Assembly: GCA_009781075.1 (NCBI GenBank)
Contig: WQYU01000002.1
Location: forward strand, 1 to 57,626
Direction of reading: 5' to 3'
From: Paludibacter sp.
GTDB taxonomy: Bacteria > Bacteroidota > Bacteroidia > Bacteroidales > Paludibacteraceae
DNA: 57,626 nucleotides
This document shows, in pieces, positions 33,755 to 42,653 of the stretch. The position numbers and the translations under genes were made by a program. Within the stretch, counting starts at the first letter, position 1. The number at the start of each line of letters is the position of its first letter. The notes beneath the pieces were generated by a model. The model had not been told where the DNA came from. It saw nothing but the letters and a program-made list of their open reading frames with translations, and did not search any database.

Positions 33755-35116
33755 ATGAAAAATTTATCGAATACAAAAATTTGGAATTTCGACCCAATGT
33801 TGCAAAGTGAATATTTTGTCCTCGACCAAAATATTTTTACCATTGATAAAACACCGGAAGATGTATTTTTTATTGAAAATATTGCGGAATATAATCAAAT
33901 GCAAGGACTTGCATTAAGTGAGGAAGAAGTTGAATATTTGGAAAAATTAAGTAAAAAGGCTGGTCGCCGTCTTACCGACAGCGAAATTTTTGGTTTTTCA
34001 CAGGTAAATTCAGAACATTGCAGGCATAAGATTTTCAATGGAAAATTTATTATTGATGAACAAGAAAAGGAAAAATCTCTGTTTCAATTAATAAAAAAAA
34101 CATCGCAGGAAAACCCCAATGAACTCGTTTCGGCTTATAAGGATAATGTTTCGTTTAATGCAGGTCCCGAAATAGAACAGTTTGCACCGCATTCTGCCGA
34201 CAAGCCAGATTTTTTTGAAATAAAAAAAATTAATTCTGTTATTTCACTCAAAGCCGAAACTCACAATTTTCCCACCACCGTTGAGCCGTTTAATGGTGCG
34301 GCAACGGGTTCGGGCGGTGAAATTCGCGACCGTCTTGCCGGCGGGAAAGCATCGTTGCCGCTTGCAGGAACTGCAGTTTATATGACTGCATATCCAAGTG
34401 AAAACGTTTTTGAACGTCAATGGCTATATCAAACGCCGGAACAGATTTTAATAAAAGCATCAAACGGCGCCTCTGATTTTGGAAATAAATTCGGTCAACC
34501 GCTTATTTGTGGTTCGGTTTTAACTTTTGAACACACTGAAAACAATAAATTTTACGGCTACGATAAAGTGATTATGCTTGCAGGCGGGGTTGGCTTTGCA
34601 AATGCAAAAGATGCTACAAAAGAAGAACCTCAGCCGCAGGAAAAAGTTGTAATTCTCGGCGGCGACAATTATCGAATCGGAATGGGCGGAGGTGCGGTTA
34701 GTTCCGTTGAAACAGGAAACTACGCAGATACTATTGAACTTAATGCAGTACAGCGTGCAAATCCCGAAATGCAAAAACGTGTTGCCAACGTGATTCGCTC
34801 TTTAGCGGAAAGCGATGGAAATCCGATTGTTTCAATCCATGACCACGGAGCAGGGGGACATCTAAATTGCCTTTCGGAATTGGTGGAAACAACAGGCGGG
34901 CGTTTTGATTTGTCTGAATTTCCAATTGGCGACCCTACTTTGAGTGCGCGTGAAATTATAGGAAACGAAAGTCAGGAAAGAATGGGTATTTTGCTAAAAA
35001 GCAATGATATTGAAAGTGTTAAACGAATTGCCGAGCGTGAAAAAGCGCCATTTTACATAGTTGGAGAAACAACCGACAATAAACGATTGAAATTTGAATT
35101 TGCAATCGCCAAATGA
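33755..35116 (+). CDS. Phosphoribosylformylglycinamidine synthase, central fragment only
   Basis: 453 residues that match the middle of the large-type PurL (about 1,230-1,300 residues): 'FSQVNSEHCRHKIFNGKF', 'AYKDNVSFNAGPEIEQF', 'KAETHNFPTTVEPFNGAATG', 'GGEIRDRLAGGKASLPLAGT', 'LGGDNYRIGMGGGAVSS', 'HDHGAGGHLNCLSELVE' and 'REIIGNESQERMGILLKS'. The N-terminal PurS-like domain is missing, as are the second AIRS half and the C-terminal glutaminase. The frame is intact, with its own start and a promoter-like box, and ends cleanly after 'VGETTDNKRLKFEFAIAK'. It cannot make FGAM alone. It could be a remnant, or one part of a split enzyme if the other parts exist elsewhere. Confidence 0.8.
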   Translation: MKNLSNTKIWNFDPMLQSEYFVLDQNIFTIDKTPEDVFFIENIAEYNQMQGLALSEEEVEYLEKLSKKAGRRLTDSEIFGFSQVNSEHCRHKIFNGKFIIDEQEKEKSLFQLIKKTSQENPNELVSAYKDNVSFNAGPEIEQFAPHSADKPDFFEIKKINSVISLKAETHNFPTTVEPFNGAATGSGGEIRDRLAGGKASLPLAGTAVYMTAYPSENVFERQWLYQTPEQILIKASNGASDFGNKFGQPLICGSVLTFEHTENNKFYGYDKVIMLAGGVGFANAKDATKEEPQPQEKVVILGGDNYRIGMGGGAVSSVETGNYADTIELNAVQRANPEMQKRVANVIRSLAESDGNPIVSIHDHGAGGHLNCLSELVETTGGRFDLSEFPIGDPTLSAREIIGNESQERMGILLKSNDIESVKRIAEREKAPFYIVGETTDNKRLKFEFAIAK

Positions 35117-35272
35117 TTGGAAACTATCTTCACCATGTTTAAAACAAAATAATTTACCGAAAAATATTTGTGTTATTTATTATTAGAAATTATATAACTT
35201 AATACTAATAAAATTTTAATAGTTAAAAAAACATAAATATTAAGAAAATATTTTTTTGTGATTATTTTTTTT

Positions 35273-35280
35273 TAATTTTG
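35273..35280 (+). promoter_or_regulatory. Bacteroidota -7 box TAATTTTG
   Basis: TAATTTTG, 47 bases before the first duplicated T9SS cargo gene; the same box recurs at 36678-36685. Confidence 0.5.
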
Positions 35281-35327
35281 CATTCTAATTTAATTATATA
35301 ATTATTAACTTTGATAGATTTTTAAGT

Positions 35328-36263
35328 ATGAAGAAAATTACTTTTTTAATGGCGCTGGCGTTGATTATTTCCGCCGCGAATGCGCAAGAGATGAATCAAG
35401 GTAACAAAACCTTGAAACAATTCAATGCTGAACCAAGTGCAATTTCTAAAACAAATTACACTTCAAGAGGTGTTCAGGACGAACAGTTAATTATGAACTG
35501 GGTTCCTGATACAGAAGATTGGACTAATGTGGCACTGTACACAATTTCTGGTGGTATATGGGGCTGGGTTTGTGGTATGAATGGCTATGGTGATGCAGAA
35601 AAAGCAGAAAGATTTGATTTGAATGTGACGGGACAAATCGTGGGAGTATATGTTCTTGCTCATACAAGCAGCATGTTTGGTCGTTCTGTAACGTTAAAAA
35701 TTTATAACGATGCATACGGATATCCTGGCACCGCGCTGTATACCCAACAAGTTCCATTAAGCAGCATCCCATCAGAAGAAACGCATGTTATTGATTTAAA
35801 TACCCCTTTCTCAGTCACTTCGGGATCGACGTATTATGTTAGTTTCGCGTTTAACTATACTGCTCCATCAGATAGTATTGCTCTATACAATCAACTTATA
35901 TCTTACGCAAGTGTAAACACTGCCTATGAACTTTATAACGGTGATTGGTATACTATGGAAGAAGATTGGGGAACAGGAGCCGAACCTTGGAATTTGTTTG
36001 TTGGGCTTGTTGTTGAAACGTCTGATAATATAACTAATATCAACAGCACTAACAACATTAATATTTCTCAGAATGACGGCCAGGTAAGTGTTACTGTTTC
36101 TGAAAATTCAACAGTTCGCGTTCTTGACATGACAGGAAAATTAATGGGTACTTATTATGCTACTCCGAATGCAACTTTGACTCTTAATCAGCAGTCGGGT
36201 CTATATCTATTTGAAGTTCAAAGTAGAAGCGGTATTTATACTGAGAAAGTACTTATTAGATAG
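35328..36263 (+). CDS. Secreted T9SS cargo protein, copy 1
   Basis: 311 residues. Signal peptide 'MKKITFLMALALIISAANAQ'. A lectin-like or jelly-roll-type middle domain: 'GQIVGVYVLAHTSSMFGRSV', 'TLKIYNDAYGYPGTALYTQQ', 'TYYVSFAFNYTAPSDSIAL'. A type A T9SS sorting domain follows ('GQVSVTVSENSTVRVLDMTG', 'SGLYLFEVQSRSGIYTEKVL'). It should be exported across the outer membrane and fixed to the surface or released. The function of the middle domain is not known. Copy 2 follows at 36724-37647 with its own promoter-like region and terminator. Confidence 0.8.
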   Translation: MKKITFLMALALIISAANAQEMNQGNKTLKQFNAEPSAISKTNYTSRGVQDEQLIMNWVPDTEDWTNVALYTISGGIWGWVCGMNGYGDAEKAERFDLNVTGQIVGVYVLAHTSSMFGRSVTLKIYNDAYGYPGTALYTQQVPLSSIPSEETHVIDLNTPFSVTSGSTYYVSFAFNYTAPSDSIALYNQLISYASVNTAYELYNGDWYTMEEDWGTGAEPWNLFVGLVVETSDNITNINSTNNINISQNDGQVSVTVSENSTVRVLDMTGKLMGTYYATPNATLTLNQQSGLYLFEVQSRSGIYTEKVLIR

Positions 36264-36284
36264 GAAATTGTTTTTTTTCACAGA

Positions 36285-36318
36285 AAAAGGAGGTATGGTT
36301 AGCATACCACTTTTTTTA
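36285..36318 (+). terminator. Intrinsic terminator after T9SS cargo copy 1
   Basis: GGTATG (36292-36297), loop GTTAG, CATACC (36303-36308), flanked by an A-run before and T7 after. Confidence 0.85.
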
Positions 36319-36623
36319 TGTAATTATTACTATGGTAATAAAAAAATATGTATACTCGTGTATATATTGCCTAAAAATAAGAATAACTTATTGTTAAATA
36401 ATGATTTATCTTAATTAATGCAATTTTACCGTAAAATATTGATATTCTGAAAGTTATATAGATATTTATGTGCATATATTCATTAAAAAAATATAATAAT
36501 TATGTCTATCTATGCCCTAACATAATAAGATTTAAGTGATTTTTAACAATATATAATGAAAAGGGCAACCAGATAATTATAGTGTTTTTGTAACACTTTA
36601 TGAATAATTACAAAAATTCTGTA
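36319..36623. other. Spacer between the duplicated units
   Basis: AT-rich, no gene or clear signal seen before the second unit's upstream region begins at 36624. Confidence 0.4.
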
Positions 36624-36723
36624 AATAGTTAAAAAAACATAATTATTAAGAAAATATTTTTTTGCAATTATTTTTTATAATTTTGTATTCTAAATTTAAT
36701 TATTAATTTTATAAATTTCTAAC

Positions 36724-37647
36724 ATGAAGAAAATTACTTTTTTAATGGCGCTGGCGTTGATTATTTCCGCCGCGAATGCGCAAGAGATGAATCAAGGTAA
36801 CAAAACCTTGAAACAATTCAATTCTGAACCAAGTGCAATTTCTAAACTAAATTGCACTTCAAGGGGTGTCCAAGACGAACAGTTAATTATGAACTGGGTT
36901 CCGGACGAAGAAGAGTGGACTAATGTGGCAATTTACACAATTACCGGTCAGTGGGGCTGGGTTTGTGGTATGAATGGCTATGGCATGACAGAAGATGCAG
37001 AAAGATTTGATTTAACAGAAAGTGGACAAATCTTGGGAGTATATATTCTTGCTCATACCAGCAGTACGTTTGGTCGTTCTGTAACGTTAAAAATTTACAA
37101 CGATGACTCCGGATATCCGGGAACTGCGCTGTATACCCAACAAGTTCCGATAAGCAGCATCCCAACAGAAGAAACCCATGTTATCGAGTTAAATACGCCT
37201 TTCTCATATACTCCGGGGACGTATTATCTTAGTTTTGCGTTTAACTACGCTGCTCCGATGGATAGTTTTGCGCTGTACAATCAGTACATGCCATACGCAA
37301 CTATTAACACTGCATATCAAATCTATAATGGACAATGGCATTCATTAGATGAAATTTGGACATCCAAAACTTGGAATTTATATGTTGGACTTATTGTTGA
37401 TCAACAATCATCTGTAACTGATATCAATAGCACTAACAACATTAATATTTCTCAGAATGACGGTCAGGTAAGTGTTACTGTTTCTGAAAATTCAACAGTT
37501 CGCGTTCTTGACATGACAGGAAGATTAATGGGCACCTATTATGCTACTTCAAACTCTACTTTGAATATTAATCAGCAGCCGGGTCTGTACCTATTTGAAG
37601 TTCAAAGCAGCAACGGTATTTCTACTAAGAAAGTACTTATTAAATAG
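36724..37647 (+). CDS. Secreted T9SS cargo protein, copy 2
   Basis: 307 residues, paralogous over its whole length to the gene at 35328-36263. The signal peptide and first 40 residues are almost identical, and the T9SS sorting domain ('GQVSVTVSENSTVRVLDMTG') is nearly so. The middle domain differs in many surface-type positions ('GQILGVYILAHTSSTFGRSV', 'TYYLSFAFNYAAPMDSFAL'). Conserved ends with a diverging centre suggest either selection for different ligands or gene conversion at the ends. It carries its own promoter box and a GC-richer terminator. Confidence 0.8.
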   Translation: MKKITFLMALALIISAANAQEMNQGNKTLKQFNSEPSAISKLNCTSRGVQDEQLIMNWVPDEEEWTNVAIYTITGQWGWVCGMNGYGMTEDAERFDLTESGQILGVYILAHTSSTFGRSVTLKIYNDDSGYPGTALYTQQVPISSIPTEETHVIELNTPFSYTPGTYYLSFAFNYAAPMDSFALYNQYMPYATINTAYQIYNGQWHSLDEIWTSKTWNLYVGLIVDQQSSVTDINSTNNINISQNDGQVSVTVSENSTVRVLDMTGRLMGTYYATSNSTLNINQQPGLYLFEVQSSNGISTKKVLIK

Positions 37648-37662
37648 AAAATTATTTTTTTA

Positions 37663-37704
37663 CAAAAAAAGGTGGTATGGCTGGTTTAGCGTACCACCTT
37701 TTTT
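37663..37704 (+). terminator. Intrinsic terminator after T9SS cargo copy 2
   Basis: GGTGGTA (37671-37677) pairs with TACCACC (37692-37698), an inner GCT/AGC pair, A7 before and T6 after. Confidence 0.9.
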
Positions 37705-37901
37705 ATGTAATTATTAATGTGGTAATAAAAAAAAAGTAATGCCTCAAATTCACTGAGAAGTATTATCTTTGCCTAAAAACAAATGATGCATAAGGAAAGG
37801 ATTAACCCGCATAATTCATCAGATTATTTGGAAAATTGGGTGTAATTTGTTAATTTTTTGATAGTTAATATTGTCAAAAACAACAAATTAAACATCCAAT
37901 T

Positions 37902-38107
37902 ATGGACATCAAAAGTACAGCATTTTATCGGAACAAAAAAGCAATTACCGTAGATTTTTCAGCAGAAGCAATCAACAGCGACGGTGCAATTGTATTATTG
38001 GAAAAGTTAGAGAAAAATATGCCGATATGAAAATTATTATCCGTGCAGATGCAGTTTCGGTTATTCTGTATTTTATATTTTGGCAAATAAACATTATTAA
38101 TTTCTAA
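37902..38107 (+). pseudogene. IS1380-family transposase remnant with internal deletion
   Basis: ATG at 37902 opens 'KAITVDFSAEAINSDGAIVL', which resembles the N-terminus of IS1380 transposases, and stops at 38028-38030. The next frame from 38027 reads 'KIIIRADAVSVI', like the internal DDE-strand block 'vvlRaDsgf', and ends at 38107. The central part and the rest of the gene are missing. A TATCTTTG box at about 37762 and a short inverted-repeat-like patch before the ATG are probably the element's left end. The surrounding 37705-38248 contains nothing else recognisable. Confidence 0.55.
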
Positions 38108-38248
38108 CACATAATTTTATGCAAATATATACATACTTAGCAATACCAAATATAATTATTGTGGTTAAATTTTTTATTAAAAATGGCTGCCAAACTTGAC
38201 ACAAGTTTTTTACTTGTGCGTACAATCATATTATTATTTGTTAAATTT

Positions 38249-39040
38249 TTAAAAATCTACCAGCATCTTTGAATTAAAAACTGCGCCTTCGGTGCAAACA
38301 CAAACGTTGCCTTCGGTGGTTGCTGTTGCGCAACAAAGGCAGGCGCCAAAGCCGCAAGCCATTTTATTTTCAAGCGAAACCTCGCATTCAATATTTTGAT
38401 TTTCAGAGTATTGGGCAATCGCCCTAATCATCGGTAAAGGTCCGCAAGCGTAGATAAAATCAAATTTTTGATTTTGCAAAATTGAATGTTCACTTACAAG
38501 TCCACATTCGCCTGCACTGCCGTCGTCGGTTGTAAGGCAGGTTTTTCCATATTTTTCAAATTCATCAATAAGAAGCAACTCATTTTTATTACGCGCACCT
38601 ATAAGAAAATTAATATTCTTAAATGCTTTATTTTTAAGATTATATCCTAAAAATAAAAGAGGAGCCACTCCAACACCTCCCCCAACAATCAACAAATTTG
38701 CATTTTTATTTTTAGGAAAAGAAAAACCATTTCCCAGTGGGAAAATAATATTTAACAAATCACTTTTCTTTAAAAGTGAAAGTTTTTCAGTCCCTTTCCC
38801 GACAATTTGAATCAAAAGATGTATTTCGTTTTTTTGATAGTTTACAAAATTAATAGAGGCCGGACGGCGTAAAAAAGCATCGGAGATACCATCTACTCGC
38901 ACCATAACAAATTGCCCTGCAAGGATTTTCGGTAATTTTTCTTTTCTTTGTATTTTTAATAAAAAATTCTGAGGGCTAATTTTTATATTTTCAATTACTT
39001 CAAAATCGGAAATATATTTTTGCATATTTCTCATCATCAT
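38249..39040 (-). CDS. pyrK: Dihydroorotate dehydrogenase electron-transfer subunit PyrK
   Basis: 263 residues; the start may be the internal ATG at 39025 ('MQKYISDFEVIENIKIS'). It passes electrons from DHODH (PyrD, class 1B) to NAD through FAD and a [2Fe-2S] cluster. FAD-binding 'LRRPASINF', NAD-binding 'LIVGGGVGVAPLLFLGYNL', 'YACGPLPMIRAIAQY', and C-terminal cluster cysteines in 'MACGFGACLCCATATTEGN' and 'CVCTEGAVF' are visible. In many Bacteroidota pyrK abuts pyrD; here pyrD is absent. The gene lies after the IS1380 remnant and is preceded by a terminator on the same strand. Confidence 0.92.
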   Translation of the reverse strand: MMMRNMQKYISDFEVIENIKISPQNFLLKIQRKEKLPKILAGQFVMVRVDGISDAFLRRPASINFVNYQKNEIHLLIQIVGKGTEKLSLLKKSDLLNIIFPLGNGFSFPKNKNANLLIVGGGVGVAPLLFLGYNLKNKAFKNINFLIGARNKNELLLIDEFEKYGKTCLTTDDGSAGECGLVSEHSILQNQKFDFIYACGPLPMIRAIAQYSENQNIECEVSLENKMACGFGACLCCATATTEGNVCVCTEGAVFNSKMLVDF

Positions 39041-39093
39041 TTTATTGGGATAAGATTAATAAAAAATTTCATATTAAGCCCCCTTTGCCAAGT

Positions 39094-39126
39094 TGGTGAA
39101 AAAAACTCCCTCCCCAAAGAGGAGGG
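39094..39126 (-). terminator. Intrinsic terminator of the DUF1566 lipoprotein gene
   Basis: Minus-strand CCCTCC / GGAGGG stem (39108-39113 with 39121-39126) followed on that strand by AGTTTTTTT. It starts 13 bases after the stop codon. Confidence 0.8.
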
Positions 39127-39138
39127 GTTTCTTAATTG

Positions 39139-39993
39139 CTAAAATGCCCGGACAGCACGCACTCTATAATTATAATTCTCTAAGGCGTTGCTCATAGCGC
39201 CATTGATGAAATTCTGATACCAAGCATAACTGTTGCTGTACTCCGATGAACTCCAATAACTAGTTGAAGAACCTGATGTACTGAATCCTCCTATCAAATC
39301 TCTGTTTTGAAACAAAATATTTAATTCTCCTATGCTCGGCAAAAACCAGTCGCTGTAACCGTTCAATTCCAAATCATCACACAATTTGGCTGCATAAGAC
39401 CCGTCTCCACAGGCCTGCACTATTAATATGGTGTTGCTTTGTCCTGTTCCAACGGCTGTACCTGTAGCGCCCGTTGTAATATAACTGCCGTTATTCCATC
39501 TAATGCCTGTGTTTTGGTCGCTTGGAGCGGCAATAAATCCATGTTTTTCTGTTTCATCAATGTAAGCAACTATTCCGCCCAGATAATTTAATCCTATTAC
39601 TAATTTTTCCACGGAAATAGTAACTGACGCTTCACCTATTCCACCTTGATTGTCTTTTGCCACTGCCTTCAAAGTATGCTTCCCAAGCGACAAGATGCCT
39701 GCATTAATCACAAAGTTGTAAGGAGATGTTATTAACACTCCATAACTAACACTGTCTACATACAGTTTCACTTCTGCAATTGTTCCGTCATCATCTTCTG
39801 CAATAACCGCAACTGAAATGTTATCGCTGGAAATAAACACTTGTCCTGCCTCTGGGTTTGAAATTGTGCATGATGGCATTTTATTGTTGTTCCCCGAGTC
39901 GTCATCAGAGCCACAACCCGCAAAAATTGTGATGCTTGCGAGGCAGATTGCGCCTGCAGTCAAGTTTCTCAAATTTAATTTTTTATGTGTCAT
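39139..39993 (-). CDS. Lipoprotein with Ig-like and DUF1566 (Lcl C-terminal) domains
   Basis: 284 residues. The lipobox ends at Cys27 ('ITIFAGCGSDDD'). Residues about 38-130 form a bacterial Ig/cadherin-like domain ('AEDDDGTIAEVKLYVDSVSY', 'LGKHTLKAVAKDNQGGIGE'). The C-terminal half is a DUF1566/Lcl-type domain ('NGYSDWFLPSIGELNILFQN', 'SYWSSSEYSNSYAWYQNF', ending 'YRVRAVRAF'), a C-type-lectin-like fold in surface proteins. It is probably displayed on the cell surface. Binding partner unknown. Monocistronic, with a strong terminator. Confidence 0.85.
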   Translation of the reverse strand: MTHKKLNLRNLTAGAICLASITIFAGCGSDDDSGNNNKMPSCTISNPEAGQVFISSDNISVAVIAEDDDGTIAEVKLYVDSVSYGVLITSPYNFVINAGILSLGKHTLKAVAKDNQGGIGEASVTISVEKLVIGLNYLGGIVAYIDETEKHGFIAAPSDQNTGIRWNNGSYITTGATGTAVGTGQSNTILIVQACGDGSYAAKLCDDLELNGYSDWFLPSIGELNILFQNRDLIGGFSTSGSSTSYWSSSEYSNSYAWYQNFINGAMSNALENYNYRVRAVRAF

Positions 39994-40341
39994 TTAATAA
40001 AAAAAATTATATTAATAAAAAAAAGTTATTTCGTTTATTTTAAAATCTTAGAAATAATACCTGATTTCACCCATTTCTTGAATTCTGTTAAAAATCAGGT
40101 TTTCATTTCATGTGTGTTTCTATTTTTATTATGGTTGTTTAGGTAAACAATAGGTTTCTCTTGTATAATTTACTTTTAGTCTTTATTTTTTAATTGTTTT
40201 TGAATAAAATAATCCCCCAGAAGAAAAAGTTTGATATTCGGCACAAAGGTAAGCAATATTTTCTATTTGTAGAAAAAATTCTTAATTTTGCACGCCAAAA
40301 AATTTATTATTATTAATAAGATACAAAATAAATTTCTAAAA
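39994..40341. other. Intergenic region before the HTH-RluD fusion gene, with -7 box
   Basis: No gene seen. TAATTTTG at 40283-40290 is a good -7 box; it overlaps an in-frame TTG at 40288, so that TTG cannot be the start and the GTG at 40342 is preferred. No HigB-like toxin ORF is present upstream on either strand. Confidence 0.55.
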
Positions 40342-41778
40342 GTGGAAACCATCAGAGAGATACAGCCGCGTTACAGACATCCCGGCTCTGTAATACACGA
40401 TGAATTGGTGGACTATTTGGGGCTTTCGGTAAATCAGATAGCCGATTTGTTGAAAATTAGCAGAGCGCGTCTGTCAAATTTTTTTAACGGCAAAACAGCG
40501 CTTACGGCTGACCTTGCATTGCGTATTGCGCGAGTTTTTTCGGTACGAGCCGATGAACTTATGAAGTTACAAACTGATTATGATTTGGATAAAGCAATTA
40601 TTGCGCAGCATTTTGAGAATGAAAAACCAGAAAAATATATACATAAAAAGGCGACATTAAACTTTGTTACTCCTCAAGATATTATCACAGAACATAATTA
40701 CACAGGATTTATTATGCCACAAACTGATACCAAAGAACTGCTTGCAGAATTTAACGAACAGACGGACGAACAGTACGAACATCATCGTTTCCGCGTGGAT
40801 AAGGGTCAAACTGTAATTCGTATTGACAGATATTTGGTAAATTGCATGTCGGCAATATCGCGCAATCGTATTCAGGAGGCAGCAGAGGCAGGAAATATTT
40901 TGGTAAATAATATTGCTGTCCGTTCTAATTATCGCGTAAAACCAAATGATGTTATAACCATTGTGCTTGATTTTCCGCCGACAGATTATACTATTGTCCC
41001 AGAAGATATTCCACTTGATATTGTATATGAAGACGCAGAAATTTTACTTGTAAATAAGCCGGCAGGAATGGTTGTTCATCCGGGCGTAGGTAATTTTGAG
41101 CATACATTGCTTAACGCTGTGGCGTGGCATTTAAAAGACAACCCGTTTTTTGACCCAAACAATCCGCACATTGGACTTGTTCACAGGATTGACAAAGATA
41201 CTTCGGGCTTATTGCTGCTTGCCAAAACCGAAGACGCAAAATCGAAACTCGGAATTCAGTTTTACCGCAAAACTACAAAACGTCAATATCTTGCACTTGT
41301 TTGGGGCAATGTTAAAGATGATGAAGGTACGGTTGTAGGGGCGCTCGCCCGCGACTTACGCGACCGTATGCGTTATCGCGTTTACGACCAGGAAGAAAAT
41401 CCGAATGCAAAGTACGCTGTTACGCATTACAAAGTTATTGAGCGTTTTGGGTACGTTTCATTAGTTCAGTGCCAATTAGAAACAGGACGCACACATCAAA
41501 TTCGTATTCACATGAAATATATCGGTCATACCCTTTTCAATGATGAACGTTATGGAGGCAATGAAATTCTTAAGGGAAATAAAACGGCAAAATATCGTCA
41601 GTTTATAGATAATTGTTTTGAAATTTGTCCGCGTCAGGCACTACACGCACAAACACTCGGTTTTGAGCATCCCCGCACGGGCGAAGAATTGTTTTTTGAG
41701 GAAGATATGCCCGAAGATATGCAGAAACTAATAGAAAAGTGGCGCAATTTTGCAAATAATCAGTTAAAATTTTTGTAG
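40342..41778 (+). CDS. rluD: HigA-like HTH domain fused in frame to RluD-family pseudouridine synthase
   Basis: 478 residues from the GTG at 40342. Residues 1-90 are a HigA-type XRE antitoxin domain: 'RYRHPGSVIHDELVDYLGLS', 'ISRARLSNFFNGKTALTADL', 'LQTDYDLDKA'. A linker of about 35 residues follows, then a complete RluD from Met125 (ATG at 40714). That part has an S4 RNA-binding domain ('IRIDRYLVNCMSAISRNRIQ'), and a catalytic domain with Asp284 in 'LVHRIDKDTSGLLLLAK' and 'LETGRTHQIRIHMKYIGHT'. RluD makes pseudouridines in helix 69 of 23S rRNA. No stop or frameshift separates the parts. Translation from ATG 40714 would give a normal-sized RluD (354 residues), so the HTH could also be an in-frame leader from a lost antitoxin gene. 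Confidence 0.88.
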   Translation: METIREIQPRYRHPGSVIHDELVDYLGLSVNQIADLLKISRARLSNFFNGKTALTADLALRIARVFSVRADELMKLQTDYDLDKAIIAQHFENEKPEKYIHKKATLNFVTPQDIITEHNYTGFIMPQTDTKELLAEFNEQTDEQYEHHRFRVDKGQTVIRIDRYLVNCMSAISRNRIQEAAEAGNILVNNIAVRSNYRVKPNDVITIVLDFPPTDYTIVPEDIPLDIVYEDAEILLVNKPAGMVVHPGVGNFEHTLLNAVAWHLKDNPFFDPNNPHIGLVHRIDKDTSGLLLLAKTEDAKSKLGIQFYRKTTKRQYLALVWGNVKDDEGTVVGALARDLRDRMRYRVYDQEENPNAKYAVTHYKVIERFGYVSLVQCQLETGRTHQIRIHMKYIGHTLFNDERYGGNEILKGNKTAKYRQFIDNCFEICPRQALHAQTLGFEHPRTGEELFFEEDMPEDMQKLIEKWRNFANNQLKFL

Positions 41779-41798
41779 TGTATTAAAAGTATGCTAAT

Positions 41799-41826
41799 TT
41801 TAAACAAATGTAATCATTTGTTTAAA
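41799..41826 (+). terminator. Hairpin after rluD
   Basis: TTTAAACAAATG (41799-41810), loop TAAT, CATTTGTTTAAA (41815-41826): twelve perfect base pairs, 20 bases after the stop codon. Confidence 0.7.
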
Positions 41827-42093
41827 TGGATTTGATTGCCAGCAGCGCTACGCGGCGTTTGATGCTACATCTGTAAGGCGTCTCGTACTAAAAAAGTTGA
41901 CACTTTTTGGTTAAATCCTGATATAGATTTACAAAAATAGTCATTTAAAAAAACAAACAATTTTTTTGCAACTTTTTTAGCGATTGGATTTTTTGCATTA
42001 CTTTTGCTTCGTCTGTATAAACGGAAACAGGCTCTGCTGGGGAGCAACATGCCAGGGATAATACAGATGTTCGAACTTTTTTTTATACTGATA
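41827..42093. other. Non-coding stretch, possible IS debris
   Basis: No real gene recognised. A small GC-rich patch (GCAGCGCTACGCGGCG near 41841) and an AAAAAGT-TGAC-ACTTTTT hairpin at 41891-41908 suggest remains of a mobile element adjoining the transposase remnant. Confidence 0.35.
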
Positions 42094-42526
42094 TTAAACT
42101 CCTTTTTCAGTAAGTTCAATCAAGCAATACTTTGCAACCGACTTTTCACGCAATTGCTTCTCTAAATCCGAATTATGTTTCTGTAACTGAAGAATTTCAA
42201 ATTCAGATAACCATTTATTGTTGCCTCCTTTTGGCATTGGTAAAATTTATGGGAGCAAAACTAATACTTTTTCCTTTGTCTTCTGAAGTATAACCATATT
42301 TACGCATCCATAACAAGATTTTGCCATGCTAAGATTGCTGATCTGTGTATTTTTCCCAAATCGCATTCTTGGGCAAGCCACTTTGAAGATAATCTTCCAC
42401 AATTTGGCGTTTCATGTTTTCGTTAAATTTTAACGATTTTTTGCCTTTAATTTTTGATTTTAATCCTAACACTAAGTTGACGTCTTTAATTTTTATCTGT
42501 AATGCCTTTTTCCTCGGTTTTCGCAT
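42094..42526 (-). pseudogene. Transposase (orfA-type HTH) remnant
   Basis: From the ATG at 42526 the minus strand reads 'FNENMKRQIVEDYLQSGLPK' and 'NAIWEKYTDQQS', an HTH of the IS3-type OrfA class. It then meets an in-frame TAG (42329-42331), beyond which the same frame continues 'HGKILLWMRKYGYTSEDKGK' to 42215. An overlapping frame from the ATG at 42237 gives 'MPKGGNNKWLSEFEILQLQK' with a leucine-zipper-like pattern and stops at 42094. No OrfB/DDE part was found. The element is therefore degenerate. Confidence 0.55.
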
Positions 42527-42645
42527 TGCTAAAGTTGTGGTTTTTTTGTCAATCTTGAGTAACCGACACCGAACAGAACGAAGTGCAATGAGGTTTTTTT
42601 TATATCGAATTTTTATCGGTCTGTGTATATGTCAAGACTTTTATG

Positions 42646-42653
42646 TACATTTG
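42646..42653 (+). promoter_or_regulatory. Bacteroidota -7 box TACATTTG
   Basis: TACATTTG, 72 bases before the oadG ATG at 42726. It argues that the long in-frame extension starting at 42414 is not translated. Confidence 0.55.

Larger units (their letters stand above)
35218..36318 (+). repeat. Tandem duplication, unit 1 (promoter-gene-terminator)
   Basis: From AATAGTTAAAAAAACATAA at 35218 to the terminator ending near 36318 this unit parallels 36624-37704: upstream region, signal-peptide coding sequence (nearly base-identical), sorting-domain coding sequence and terminator. The middle of the gene has diverged most. Confidence 0.75.
36624..37704 (+). repeat. Tandem duplication, unit 2 (promoter-gene-terminator)
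   Basis: Second copy of the unit at 35218-36318, same order of parts. The -7 box is TAATTTTG at 36678-36685. Confidence 0.75.

Noticed and set aside
41865..42119. 84-residue minus-strand frame
   Set aside because: The composition is random-looking and no family was recognised. It overlaps hairpins and IS debris.
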